Assembly (NCBI GenBank): GCA_964630295.1
Contig: CAZVTU010000009.1
Coordinates: 1 to 15,492 of the forward strand
Source of the DNA: CAZVTU01 sp964630295
GTDB taxonomy: Bacteria > Patescibacteriota > Minisyncoccia > Minisyncoccales > RBG-13-42-11
Reading direction: 5' to 3'
DNA: 15,492 nucleotides
Below are positions 7,501 to 13,386 of this stretch, one piece after another. The notes beneath the pieces are model-generated. The model saw nothing but the letters and a program-made list of their open reading frames with translations. It searched no databases and was not told where the DNA came from. Each line of letters starts with the position of its first letter. Position 1 is the stretch's first letter. The translations under genes and the position numbers were made by a program.

Positions 7501-8108
7501 TCGTAATCACACCTTCCCGAAGTGCAATAATAATCGTAAGTGTAACTTATCGCTGTATCTCCCGAACAATAAGAACTAGAATAATCGTCATTATCGCAGT
7601 TATAAGAAACTCCATAGCAATATCCACCGCTACAATAATAATCATAGGCGTAATTCCCGCTACAGAAATCATAATAGGTGCCGTAAGAGTCTGAACAATA
7701 CCCGTAACTATAGAAGTTGTAACCATCTGAATCGGAGCAAGAAGGGGGAGGATTACAACTGCCATTTGAACAACCGTAATCGCAATAAGTCCAGTAGGCG
7801 GTTGAACAATCTGAATATTGATAATACTTGTATGAACCACTGCAGAACCAACCAGAGCTACAACCTGAAACACAGACGCCACCAGAACAGTTTCCAGAAG
7901 CGCACTCCCAATCACAATCACAACCATATCCATTGGGACAGTAACCATAACAATCGTAAGTCCAATCATCACAATAATTATCACCGCACCAAGACAAATA
8001 ACATGCTGCTTCTACTTTCTGGGAGAAAAATAACCCGATTCCTAACGCAGTAAAAAATATAAAGATTATGGTTAAAAGAGTTAGTTCTTTTCTTAAGAAA
8101 AATTTCAT
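4572..8108 (-). CDS. Large secreted Cys/Tyr-rich, multi-Ig-domain surface protein
   Basis: 1178 residues. The signal peptide is 1-34 (hydrophobic 9-28, cleavage after 'KVEA'). Residues 36-245 contain 30 Cys and 44 Tyr by my count and are built from degenerate repeats of the form CSG-x(n)-Y-x-YYC-x2-G-x-C (149-164, 181-200, 217-232). Residues 246-320 ('GYCVDGYCCNWACDGTC', 'CGGTCNGSGSCQYP') and 636-700 ('NNCGSCGNVCSGGVC') are Cys-rich modules like those in myxobacterial surface proteins. Ig-like domains lie at about 432-536 and 541-634 (a tandem duplication, each with an internal Cys pair), 761-870 (Big-like) and 1063-1178. A further Cys-containing region spans 871-1050. The protein is almost certainly exported by Sec and disulphide-bonded. 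There is no sortase motif or membrane tail; it ends in 'TPPTTEIK'. It lies 19 bases after a small membrane protein gene in the pilus region, so a role in adhesion or as a pilus partner is plausible but unproven. Confidence 0.85.
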   Translation of the reverse strand: MKFFLRKELTLLTIIFIFFTALGIGLFFSQKVEAACYLSWCGDNYCDDWTYDCYGYCPNGYGCDCDWECASGNCSGGVCVSGCSSGWFCSGSYKYYQYSDCSTAYWTYCDYGCSNGSCNPPPSCSDSDGYNFYSYGYCSDSYGTYYDFCSGNYAYDYYCSGGYCYGVSYNCDNDDYSSSYCSGDTAISYTYDYYCTSGRCDYDYYSNSTNCNNYDGCSGTTYYDYYCSNGYCTYTSYPNDSRCLKPQGSTCTSDNECQSGYCVDGYCCNWACDGTCMHCDYSADPGTCYYYLAGEDPENECYGTGTCGGTCNGSGSCQYPSTSVTCSSLQDCDYLNYYYQSPSGDSPTSEDWCWYRDYADSYRYCDGAGSCAVLNCSSYEAVFQYECGTCKYIPSNYCTGDYKGSCANYSAGTSCGTNKECDGNGNCVTCYYPTGSISASKTSVETGETFTISITGNDDHDVYYLTYNKDSDVWNDTNKQKCIGSQTTCTKSWDIVESTAGTYTYYGWVQDSDNSGGHGCSNDHRASIGSVTVTVTKPDNPPTGTLDVSPTSVCPNDTVTVTITGNDDNDIDQLQAYYGGSWHTQWCDGIQTSCTKTWTTSESTPGIYTYQGYVYDSAFQGAWTTPDSVDVTVPDCSGTDRYCSEGSCISCNGSYRDCDGDPLNGCEVDTDTDPNNCGSCGNVCSGGVCSNGSCMEGDCDDACSNQGYPEGCCGSSGNCAEICVAGGYSIETVNIHDQGECTETSFPTIKSCYCCQPIVNTKIDCYFGADTCIFDKLDVSTGESVWVCGILRTTDGTVIPGKTISFWVSTDGGYSKVFDVGTTDSNGYVCRSWTPDSTYEGVKKYVLFFAGDGAYNQSQTSEYELNVYTPSVFPTCNRATPSKIGNTWSVTSDCWYAKTLCPGTCTIWCSDDRVGEGFYPANNTTILPKGSWKITATMNNINTYVKCHGSQYCIGTYICYSHVIGLRLQLFLDGVLVNEAWRNDGAYVEGGRNVHHEASLAVSPLSITEDVVCDKDEGCVLEINRDLVEMGWSRKFWSGEGDYYYAQATADVTVTWEPIDNTSPTVELSCPSGWLKEGYYTISISDTDPESGLNLNECKYKIEEWTVDGGSYVKDVTPTTGRTCNGPVGINVGPGSPLTAEGPKVYKFIATAKNNVDMNATSSCWLSFDFTPPTTEIK

Positions 8109-8127
8109 TAATATTTCTAAAGCTTAT

Positions 8128-8535
8128 TTATTTTGGTAAAACCGTAATTGCAACTGCCCAAATATCTCCGTTCTCAGTAACTCCAATTTGAACATTTACA
8201 TCGTCCCCGATTTTAATATCTTCAAAACTAATAGTTTCGATTTTTTTCTCACCTTCCTCTAATAAGGCTCTTCTAATCCTGGTTTTTAGGGTAGTAAAAA
8301 TATTCACACTCTGATTTTCTGATTCAACCTCCAATGAATTCTCACCCTTTCTTATCACTGTACCAATAGCTATAGCTGACCAATTTTTAATTACCTTTGA
8401 TTTTAAGGGATTAGAAGAAACCGTTTCTGTTTTTATACCTGCGGTTTTTACCCCCATACGGAAGCTAAATCCAGCGACTAATCCAAGTAAAATTAGGGCT
8501 ATAATCGTAATAAGAATTATTTGATTTTGTTTCAT
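8128..8535 (-). CDS. Small membrane-anchored beta-domain protein
   Basis: 135 residues starting 'MKQNQIILITIIALILL'. One N-terminal transmembrane segment (about 5-25) is followed by a short linker and a compact, probably all-beta outer domain (52-135). The sequence pattern is 'IGTVIRKGENSLEVES' and 'FEDIKIGDDVNVQIGV' ending in 'AVAITVLPK', reminiscent of DUF5666-like beta-barrel domains ('G.V......l.v....dlk.Gd.V.v'). It resembles the next upstream protein in layout and N-terminus, so the two are probably paralogues. Gaps are 16 bases to that gene and 19 bases to the large secreted protein gene, so the three are likely co-transcribed. Function unknown. Position suggests an accessory envelope protein of the pilus or the secreted protein. 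Confidence 0.8.
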   Translation of the reverse strand: MKQNQIILITIIALILLGLVAGFSFRMGVKTAGIKTETVSSNPLKSKVIKNWSAIAIGTVIRKGENSLEVESENQSVNIFTTLKTRIRRALLEEGEKKIETISFEDIKIGDDVNVQIGVTENGDIWAVAITVLPK

Positions 8536-8551
8536 GGGATTAATAAATTAA

Positions 8552-8989
8552 TTAAGGAAGAATGTGAATAAAATCAACGTTATCGAATTCTGATTTCCCC
8601 GCTACATTTTCTTTTGCTTTAATAAAAACATTATCTCCCGTTTTAAAGTCAGAGAGTTCTATTTCGGTTTGCTTTGGGGTAAAAGTAGCTTCTTTTGGAG
8701 GATTTTTGGGATCGAAAGGAAATTCTAATTTTATTAGTTTTGTAGTTTCTGAGATCACAACTTTTACATTGTCTTCTTGGTTAGCGGGTTTTACTATCAA
8801 AAAATTATTTTCTATATCTATACTTTGAACCACTGCTGACATACTATACATTTCTTTAAGTTCCTCTTTCTTCTGGATAACTTCCTTACCCGAAGGAATC
8901 TTTGCTTTTTGGATTAATGCCCAACCAATAACACCTCCAAAAATTAAAACTATCACCACAATTAAAATAACAATTTGGTTTTTCTTCAT
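8552..8989 (-). CDS. Small membrane-anchored beta-domain protein, paralogue of the 8128-8535 product
   Basis: 145 residues starting 'MKKNQIVILIVVIVLIFGG', very close to the start of its neighbour. One transmembrane segment (about 5-27) precedes a charged linker (30-50) and a beta-rich outer domain. That domain contains 'AVVQSIDIENNFLIVKPA' and 'ELSDFKTGDNVFIKAKEN', the same 'dlk.GD.V.i.a' pattern as the neighbour. There are no cysteines or recognisable catalytic residues. It begins 38 bases after pilD and is probably in the same transcript. No Shine-Dalgarno is visible; an AAAGGTC motif lies 29 bases upstream of the start. Function unknown. Confidence 0.8.
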   Translation of the reverse strand: MKKNQIVILIVVIVLIFGGVIGWALIQKAKIPSGKEVIQKKEELKEMYSMSAVVQSIDIENNFLIVKPANQEDNVKVVISETTKLIKLEFPFDPKNPPKEATFTPKQTEIELSDFKTGDNVFIKAKENVAGKSEFDNVDFIHILP

Positions 8990-9027
8990 AAAAATTTTTA
9001 TGATTTGGATAAATTATGACCTTTAAT

Positions 9028-9816
9028 TTATTTTAGCAAAAAGAGGGTCAAGTACCAATTAAATAACTCTTCCCCCAAAAACATTGCTAAGAAAGTTCCA
9101 GCTACTAAAAATGGTCCAAAAGGAACTTCTGAAGATAATCGTTTTTTTCCTGATATTATCAATCCCGCACCTATTATAGCGCCAATAAAAAAAGCTAAAA
9201 ATAGAGCAACTAAAATATATGGCCAACCCAAGATTAACCCCAACAAAAAGGCTAATTTAACATCACCAACCCCCATCCATCTCCCGCGAGAGATTAAGAC
9301 AATAAAAAGAAAAAATAAAGCTGTACCAAATGCAGCGTATATCGTATTTAGTATTTCGTATGTCAAGAAACGATTAAAAATTAACCCATATACCACATAC
9401 CAGATACCAGATACGAAAATCGCAGGATAAATTATTCTGTCGGGAATAATATAATGTTTTAAGTCATAAACAAAAATAATAATTAGAAAACAAGTAATAA
9501 TTAGCGCGTATATCGTATATGGTATATTGTATTTTGTGTAATAAAAAACTAAAAAAAATAAAAAGCCAGTTGTTAATTCTACTAATGGATATTGTAAGGA
9601 AATTTTTTGCTGACAATAACGACATTTTCCTTTTAAAATTAAAAAACTTAATACCGGAATTAGATCCTGCCAATTTAAAAGATGTTTACAGTAGGGACAA
9701 AAAGACCTACCTTTTAAAAAACTTTGACCAGTTTCTAAACGATAAATCAGGCAATTTAAGAAACTACCCACAATTAAGCCAAAAATAAAAATAACCAAAG
9801 AGGGAAATAAATTCAT
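9028..9816 (-). CDS. pilD: Prepilin peptidase / N-methyltransferase (PilD/GspO family)
   Basis: 262 residues, the usual length for the bifunctional enzyme that cleaves prepilin leaders at Gly|Phe and N-methylates the new N-terminus in the cytoplasmic membrane. It begins with the family signature 'GLIVGSFLNCLIYRL' (13-27). Zinc-binding cysteine pairs are at C40/C43 and C65/C68, followed by 'PLVELTTG' (77-84). The catalytic aspartates are probably D118 in 'VYDLKHYIIPD' and D185 in 'GVGDVK'. About seven or eight membrane segments are expected. Its substrates are presumably the two prepilins encoded just upstream. Oddity: residues about 92-103, 133-144 and 151-160 are encoded by 7-base tandem repeats, yet the frame and the catalytic motifs are intact. 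The gene lies after the prepilin terminator, so it needs read-through or its own promoter. Confidence 0.95.
   Translation of the reverse strand: MNLFPSLVIFIFGLIVGSFLNCLIYRLETGQSFLKGRSFCPYCKHLLNWQDLIPVLSFLILKGKCRYCQQKISLQYPLVELTTGFLFFLVFYYTKYNIPYTIYALIITCFLIIIFVYDLKHYIIPDRIIYPAIFVSGIWYVVYGLIFNRFLTYEILNTIYAAFGTALFFLFIVLISRGRWMGVGDVKLAFLLGLILGWPYILVALFLAFFIGAIIGAGLIISGKKRLSSEVPFGPFLVAGTFLAMFLGEELFNWYLTLFLLK
9336..9363 (+). repeat. Heptanucleotide tandem repeat, array A, inside pilD
   Basis: Four consecutive 7-base units on the plus strand: CGTATAT, CGTATTT, AGTATTT, CGTATGT (consensus NGTATNT). It encodes PilD residues about 151-160 in the opposite direction. Because 7 is not a multiple of 3, successive units are read in different frames. 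Confidence 0.8.
9386..9420 (-). repeat. Heptanucleotide tandem repeat, array B, inverted, inside pilD
   Basis: Five units on the plus strand: CCATATA, CCACATA, CCAGATA, CCAGATA, CGAAAAT (the last degenerate). Read on the minus strand this is the same NGTATNT unit as in arrays A and C, so the array is inverted relative to them. It encodes PilD residues about 133-144, which form part of a membrane segment. Confidence 0.8.
9507..9541 (+). repeat. Heptanucleotide tandem repeat, array C, inside pilD
   Basis: Five units on the plus strand: CGTATAT, CGTATAT, GGTATAT, TGTATTT, TGTGTAA, with the same NGTATNT consensus and orientation as array A. It encodes PilD residues about 92-103 ('YYTKYNIPYTIY'). 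Confidence 0.8.
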
Positions 9817-9847
9817 TATTTCTCAATCCTATCAATTTTATAATACT

Positions 9848-9869
9848 TATTCAACCTCGGTGTTGAGTA
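9848..9869. promoter_or_regulatory. Inverted repeat upstream of pilD
   Basis: TATTCAAC (9848-9855) and GTTGAGTA (9862-9869) are inverted arms matching at 7 of 8 positions around a 6-base spacer. It lies between the prepilin terminator and the pilD start, so it could be an operator or an mRNA hairpin in the pilD leader. No convincing promoter hexamers were found here. Confidence 0.35.
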
Positions 9870-9882
9870 GTAATATTGTATC

Positions 9883-9914
9883 AAAAAAAAGGCAGGTTTT
9901 GCCTGCCTTTTTTT
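9883..9914 (-). terminator. Rho-independent terminator after the prepilin genes
   Basis: GGCAGG (9891-9896) and CCTGCC (9902-9907) form a GC-rich stem with a 5-base loop, flanked by an A-run (9883-9890) and a T-run (9908-9914). The minus-strand transcript ends in a run of eight U, 19 bases after the prepilin stop at 9933. Because it is symmetrical it would work in both directions. It should separate abundant prepilin mRNA from pilD downstream. Confidence 0.9.
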
Positions 9915-9932
9915 GAAAATTTTATTACTAAA

Positions 9933-10385
9933 TTACCAACAATTACATCCATCGGTCGGGGGGTTATCATATAATTCTTTTGTCCCCTTTTCGGAAGCAG
10001 CAAAATAAGTAGTAGAACCGTTCCTCTTATTTTCTAGGGTGGCGTAAACACAGAAAGCCTGACCCGCTGGATCACAGGTAGTATTATCTAACCATTCGTA
10101 ATCTTTGCTGGGATATTGAGGATCATGGAGAGCATCTAAATAAGTACTTATAGCTGGAGTTCCACTCGCATCAGCATTAGTGAAATAAGAACCCTGATCT
10201 CCGTAATACATTTCTTGAGCGGTGACAACTTGTCTCATATCAGATTGTCTTTGAGCGTCTCTGGCTTTACTTCGAGCTCCCCCTAAAGAAACCAAAACAA
10301 TGGAAGCTAAAATCCCAATAATAGCAATAACCACCAATAATTCAATTAAAGTAAATCCGCTTCCTTTTTTGTTAAATAATTCCAT
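9933..10385 (-). CDS. Type IV prepilin / pseudopilin
   Basis: 150 residues with a class III signal: leader 'MELFNKKGSG', cleavage before F11, then 'FTLIELLVVIAIIGILASI', with the conserved Glu at mature position 5 (E15). The hydrophobic N-terminus anchors the subunit in the membrane and forms the helical core of the fibre. The following 'ARSKARDAQRQSDMRQV' is the amphipathic helix extension I associate with Patescibacteria. The globular domain carries C104, C112, C147 and C149, so two disulphides are possible, including the terminal 'DGCNCW'. It should be processed by PilD and assembled by PilB/PilC. It is followed closely by the strong terminator, which fits a highly expressed subunit, so it may be the major pilin; which of the two pilins is major cannot be told from sequence. 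Confidence 0.92.
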   Translation of the reverse strand: MELFNKKGSGFTLIELLVVIAIIGILASIVLVSLGGARSKARDAQRQSDMRQVVTAQEMYYGDQGSYFTNADASGTPAISTYLDALHDPQYPSKDYEWLDNTTCDPAGQAFCVYATLENKRNGSTTYFAASEKGTKELYDNPPTDGCNCW

Positions 10386-10423
10386 AAATTAATAAATTTT
10401 AAAGAATTAGAGAGTTAAATTTC

Positions 10424-10430
10424 GACCTTT
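10424..10430 (-). promoter_or_regulatory. AAAGGTC motif upstream of the prepilin gene
   Basis: The minus strand reads AAAGGTC 39 bases before the ATG at 10385. The same heptamer lies 24 bases before the other prepilin (11034-11040) and 29 bases before the gene at 8989 (9018-9024). By eye these three are the only copies I found on this strand, and all are intergenic. Function unknown. Confidence 0.25.
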
Positions 10431-10476
10431 TTAAATTTTTTATTCTTTTAATTTAAATTTCTTATTTTTGTAATTT

Positions 10477-11010
10477 TTAATCGTCGATATCCATTCCGCA
10501 ACAATCGTCTTTACTCGGAGAACCACTAGGATACTCTTTTTTAGCAACGCCCTTATTTGAAGCGCAAAACCAAGTAGTAGTGGCAGGAGATTCTAATTTT
10601 ACGAGAATACAATAATTCTGGTCGGTGCCAGAAAGATATTTATAGATGTAATCATCGGTGTTTTTAGGATCACCAGGAATTTTTAAATATAAAGGATCAC
10701 CATCTGTATCAATTGTTTCGTCTTTCAAGTTTGTCCCCGCTGTCCAAGTTGGATATTTTTCAGCACCTGCACAACCTGAATCATCATAACACATTTCCAT
10801 AGCTAAATTAATTTGTCTAATATCTGATTGACGACGAGCATCCCGCGCTTTTTTTCGAGCCGGACCCAAAGAAACTAAAACAATAGAGGCTAAAAGACCA
10901 ATTACAGCAATAACTACTAAAAGTTCAATTAAAGTAAACCCTCCCAAGTTTTTTTTGAAAAAATTTGGGCGAGTGAATCCTTTTTTCTCCTTAATGAATT
11001 TTTTAAACAT
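10477..11010 (-). CDS. Type IV prepilin / pseudopilin with long leader
   Basis: 177 residues. The leader is 24 residues, unusually long and basic, ending 'KKNLGG' before F25; 'FTLIELLVVIAVIGLLASI' follows, with mature Glu5 at E29. An earlier 'EKKGFTRPNF' imitates a cleavage site but no hydrophobic segment follows it. The 'ARKKARDARRQSDIRQI' helix matches the other pilin, so the two are paralogues. The globular domain has C74, C80, C134, C149, C170 and C171, suggesting disulphide cross-links. It lies 91 bases before the second prepilin gene and 81 bases after pilC, with a possible promoter and inverted repeat between. It could be the major pilin or a minor/priming pilin. Confidence 0.92.
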   Translation of the reverse strand: MFKKFIKEKKGFTRPNFFKKNLGGFTLIELLVVIAVIGLLASIVLVSLGPARKKARDARRQSDIRQINLAMEMCYDDSGCAGAEKYPTWTAGTNLKDETIDTDGDPLYLKIPGDPKNTDDYIYKYLSGTDQNYCILVKLESPATTTWFCASNKGVAKKEYPSGSPSKDDCCGMDIDD

Positions 11011-11029
11011 AATTTTAATTATTTAATTA

Positions 11030-11067
11030 TCTTGACCTTTTATAATTTTAACATACCTTGGTCAAGA
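11030..11067 (-). promoter_or_regulatory. Inverted repeat and possible promoter upstream of the prepilin genes
   Basis: TCTTGACC (11030-11037) and GGTCAAGA (11060-11067) are perfect 8-base inverted arms whose centres are about 30 bases apart, roughly three helical turns. On the minus strand the upstream arm supplies a -35-like TTGACC (11065-11060). TATAAA (11044-11039) lies at a short 15-base spacing and TAAAAG (11042-11037) at 17 bases. A start near 11032 would give a leader of about 22 bases. This would let the prepilins be expressed separately from the motor genes. Confidence 0.4.
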
Positions 11068-11091
11068 AATGGCTGTGGAAAACTTATTAGT

Positions 11092-12294
11092 TTAAATGGC
11101 GATCATTTTGTAAAGTGGCATTAAAATCGAAAGCATTAATCCGGCAACAATGATACCCAAAAAGACAATTAGGGCTGGTTCTAAAACGCTTAGAATATTT
11201 TCAATCGCTCGGTCAATTTCTTTTTGATAAAATTCAACAATATTCATTAAAGTAGTATCCAAACTGCCAGTTTTTTCTCCGACCAAAACCATTTGAATAA
11301 AAACCGGAGGGAAAATTTCTGGAGCTTGAGATAAAACAGTTGAAATTGGTACTCCTTTTCTTACTTCATTTTTAGTTTTGGAAATTACCTCTTTATAAGC
11401 ACTATTACCTATAATATCTGCTACCGTTGATAAAGCTTGAGCTATGGGCAATCCACCAGAAATTAAAGTAGAAAGATTTTCGGCAAAACGCGCTAGATAA
11501 ACTTTTTTTAAAAGAGAACCAACCATCGGTAATTTAAGAAATAAACTGTCAAAAAACTTTCTTCCCTCTTTTGTAAGATAATATCGGAAACAAGAAAATA
11601 AGAAAAAAAATAATCCTAACATTATTAACCAACCCCAATTCCTTAAAAAAGCAGCAAATCCAATTATAAATTCAGTCAAAATAGGTAGGGGCTCATTGCT
11701 CGCCCTTAAAACCTCTGTTAAATGAGGAATAACAAAAAAAATCATCAAGCCCAAAACGAGGAAAATTACAAAAACGATTAGAGAAGGATAAATTAAGGCT
11801 CCCCGTGCCCTAGCTGTTAAATGATATTCTCGTTCTAAATGATCAGCTAAATAACTTAAAACTTCAGAAAGCTTACCCGAAACCTCACCTGATTTAACCA
11901 TCGCAATGTAAAAAGGAGAAAAAATTTTAGGATAACGAGATAGGGCTTTGGAAAGAGAGGTTCCCCCTTCTACTTCTTCAGATATTCTTAAAATTTTTTC
12001 TCGAAAGTCGGGATTTTGAGTCTGAATTGATAGAACTCTTAAAGATTCTACTAAAGGAACCTTAGATTTAAACATTATTGACAATTGACGGGAAAATAAA
12101 ACAATATCTTTTTTAGATATTCTTTCAAAGAGTTTTACTTGTCGGGCGTACAAAGGAGGTACTGCTTCCTCTAGAAAAGTAATATACCAGCCCTGTCTTT
12201 GTAAAAGAGTAATAGCTGCTTCTTTAGAAGAAGCCTCAACCTGACCGGTGCGAATTTCCCCTTTTTTGGTTCGAACTTGATAATTAAACTTCAT
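11092..12294 (-). CDS. pilC: Type IV pilus inner-membrane platform protein (PilC/GspF family)
   Basis: 400 residues, the typical length. The short N-terminal domain (1-45, 'YQVRTKKGEIRTGQVEAS') is the usual PilC start. Two homologous GspF domains follow, at about 65-188 and 268-391. The first contains 'FSRQLSIMFKSKVPLVESL' and 'MVKSGEVSGKL'; the second repeats these as 'FAENLSTLISGGLPIAQAL' and 'MVLVGEKTGSL'. Membrane segments are at about 168-190, 208-236 and 373-394. PilC forms the membrane platform that PilB and PilT turn from below to insert or remove pilins. It starts 8 bases after pilT and ends 81 bases before the prepilin gene. No Shine-Dalgarno is seen, in keeping with coupled translation. 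Confidence 0.96.
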   Translation of the reverse strand: MKFNYQVRTKKGEIRTGQVEASSKEAAITLLQRQGWYITFLEEAVPPLYARQVKLFERISKKDIVLFSRQLSIMFKSKVPLVESLRVLSIQTQNPDFREKILRISEEVEGGTSLSKALSRYPKIFSPFYIAMVKSGEVSGKLSEVLSYLADHLEREYHLTARARGALIYPSLIVFVIFLVLGLMIFFVIPHLTEVLRASNEPLPILTEFIIGFAAFLRNWGWLIMLGLFFFLFSCFRYYLTKEGRKFFDSLFLKLPMVGSLLKKVYLARFAENLSTLISGGLPIAQALSTVADIIGNSAYKEVISKTKNEVRKGVPISTVLSQAPEIFPPVFIQMVLVGEKTGSLDTTLMNIVEFYQKEIDRAIENILSVLEPALIVFLGIIVAGLMLSILMPLYKMIAI

Positions 12295-12302
12295 TTTATT
12301 GT

Positions 12303-13373
12303 CTACTTAACGAGCATTTTTAGTTCGGCTGGATCAAGAGAGTAAGTAAGGGCGTTCTCTAAAGAAATTTCCTTTTTTTTAACTAAATTAGCTAAAGCTC
12401 TATTAAGAGAAATCATTCCTTTTTCAGCTGAGGTTTCAATAACTAAAGGCAATTCATGAATTTTATTCTCTCGAATCAAATTAGCAACTGCTGGCGTAGA
12501 AATCATTATTTCACAAGCAGGAATTAATCCTCCTTTAATCCGAGGAATTAAACGTTGAGAAACAACCCCTAAAAGAGAACCTGATAATTGGGCTCTAATT
12601 TGATCTTGCTGTTCCGGAGGAAAGCTATCAACGATTCGATGAATAGTTTGGCTAGCAGAATTGGTGTGGAGGGTAGCGAAAACTAAGTGCCCGGTTTCAG
12701 CTGCAGTAATAGCAGTGGCAATTGTTTCAGGATCCCTCATTTCACCAACCATAATCACATCGGGATCCTGACGGAAAGTAGAACGAAGGGCTCTAGCAAA
12801 ACTCAGGGTATCTTGATAAACCTCCCTTTGGTCAATAATAGCCCGATCGTCCTCAAAAACATATTCAATTGGGTCTTCGATGGTAATGATATGGTCTGTT
12901 CGGGTTTTATTTATTTCATCAATTAAAGCAGCTAAAGTAGTAGACTTTCCTTGGCTTGATGGTCCAGTAATTAAAACGAAACCCTGGCTAGCTTTGGCAA
13001 ATTCGTGTAAAACCGGAGGAAGATTTAACTCTTCAATGTTTCTTATTTTAGCGGGTATCAAACGGAGAGCTAAAGATATCACTCCTTTTTGGAAAAAAAC
13101 ATTTATCCTGAAACGGGCTTTCCCTTCAAAATTATATGAGAAATCTATTTCTTTTTCCTTTAGAAATCTTTGATATTGCTCATCGGTCATTAAAACTTTA
13201 GCAAGACCTTGACTGTCTTCCGGAGAAATTCTCTTTTTCTTTATTAAAGGAACCAATCTACCAGTTATTCTAAGAATCGGTGGTTGGTTAACGGAAATAT
13301 GAAGATCAGAAGCTTGTTCTTTAACAGTTAAAGAAAGTAATTCTTTTAATTGGTTTCGATAGTTATTTGCCAT
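12303..13373 (-). CDS. pilT: Type IV pilus twitching motor ATPase (PilT family)
   Basis: 356 residues from the ATG at 13373. The frame also contains a TTG at 13382, only 4 bases after the receiver's stop, which would add three residues; neither start has a Shine-Dalgarno and I prefer ATG. Numbering from the TTG: N-terminal PAS-like domain with 'ASDLHISVNQPPILRITG' (24-41), Walker A 'GPSSQGKST' (140-148), Asp box 'EDPIEYVF' (169-176), Walker B 'DPDVIMVGEMRD' (206-217), His box 'TLHTNSA' (238-244) and a PilT-type 'AVANLIRE' (298-305, usual form AIRNLIRE). The last motif points to a retraction ATPase rather than another PilB. The Walker A is slightly unusual: Ser-Gln replaces the common Gly-Ser before GK, but the required G-x4-GK-S is intact. 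It belongs to the pilB-receiver-pilT-pilC operon. Confidence 0.94.
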   Translation of the reverse strand: MANNYRNQLKELLSLTVKEQASDLHISVNQPPILRITGRLVPLIKKKRISPEDSQGLAKVLMTDEQYQRFLKEKEIDFSYNFEGKARFRINVFFQKGVISLALRLIPAKIRNIEELNLPPVLHEFAKASQGFVLITGPSSQGKSTTLAALIDEINKTRTDHIITIEDPIEYVFEDDRAIIDQREVYQDTLSFARALRSTFRQDPDVIMVGEMRDPETIATAITAAETGHLVFATLHTNSASQTIHRIVDSFPPEQQDQIRAQLSGSLLGVVSQRLIPRIKGGLIPACEIMISTPAVANLIRENKIHELPLVIETSAEKGMISLNRALANLVKKKEISLENALTYSLDPAELKMLVK

Positions 13374-13386
13374 AGATAACAATTTT

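Noticed and set aside
7547..7984. 145-codon minus-strand open frame inside the large secreted protein gene
   Set aside because: It is rich in Ile/Val/Met because the Cys/Tyr codon repeats are read in another frame. It has no independent start signals, and the main frame has a signal peptide and recognisable domains.
4572..8108. Lipoprotein reading of the large secreted protein
   Set aside because: Cys36 follows 'VEAA', which does not fit a lipobox; a standard signal peptidase I site is better.
9018..9051. Promoter for the 8552-8989 gene using TTGACC at 9051-9046
   Set aside because: No acceptable -10 lies at 16-18 bases; the nearest TAAATT is at 15. Co-transcription with pilD is simpler.
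9336..9541. CRISPR-like array in the 7-base repeats
   Set aside because: Units are only 7 bases and contiguous, with no spacers of uniform length, and they lie inside a coding gene.
12687..13173. Plus-strand open frames antisense to pilT
   Set aside because: They are shadows of a strongly conserved ATPase gene.
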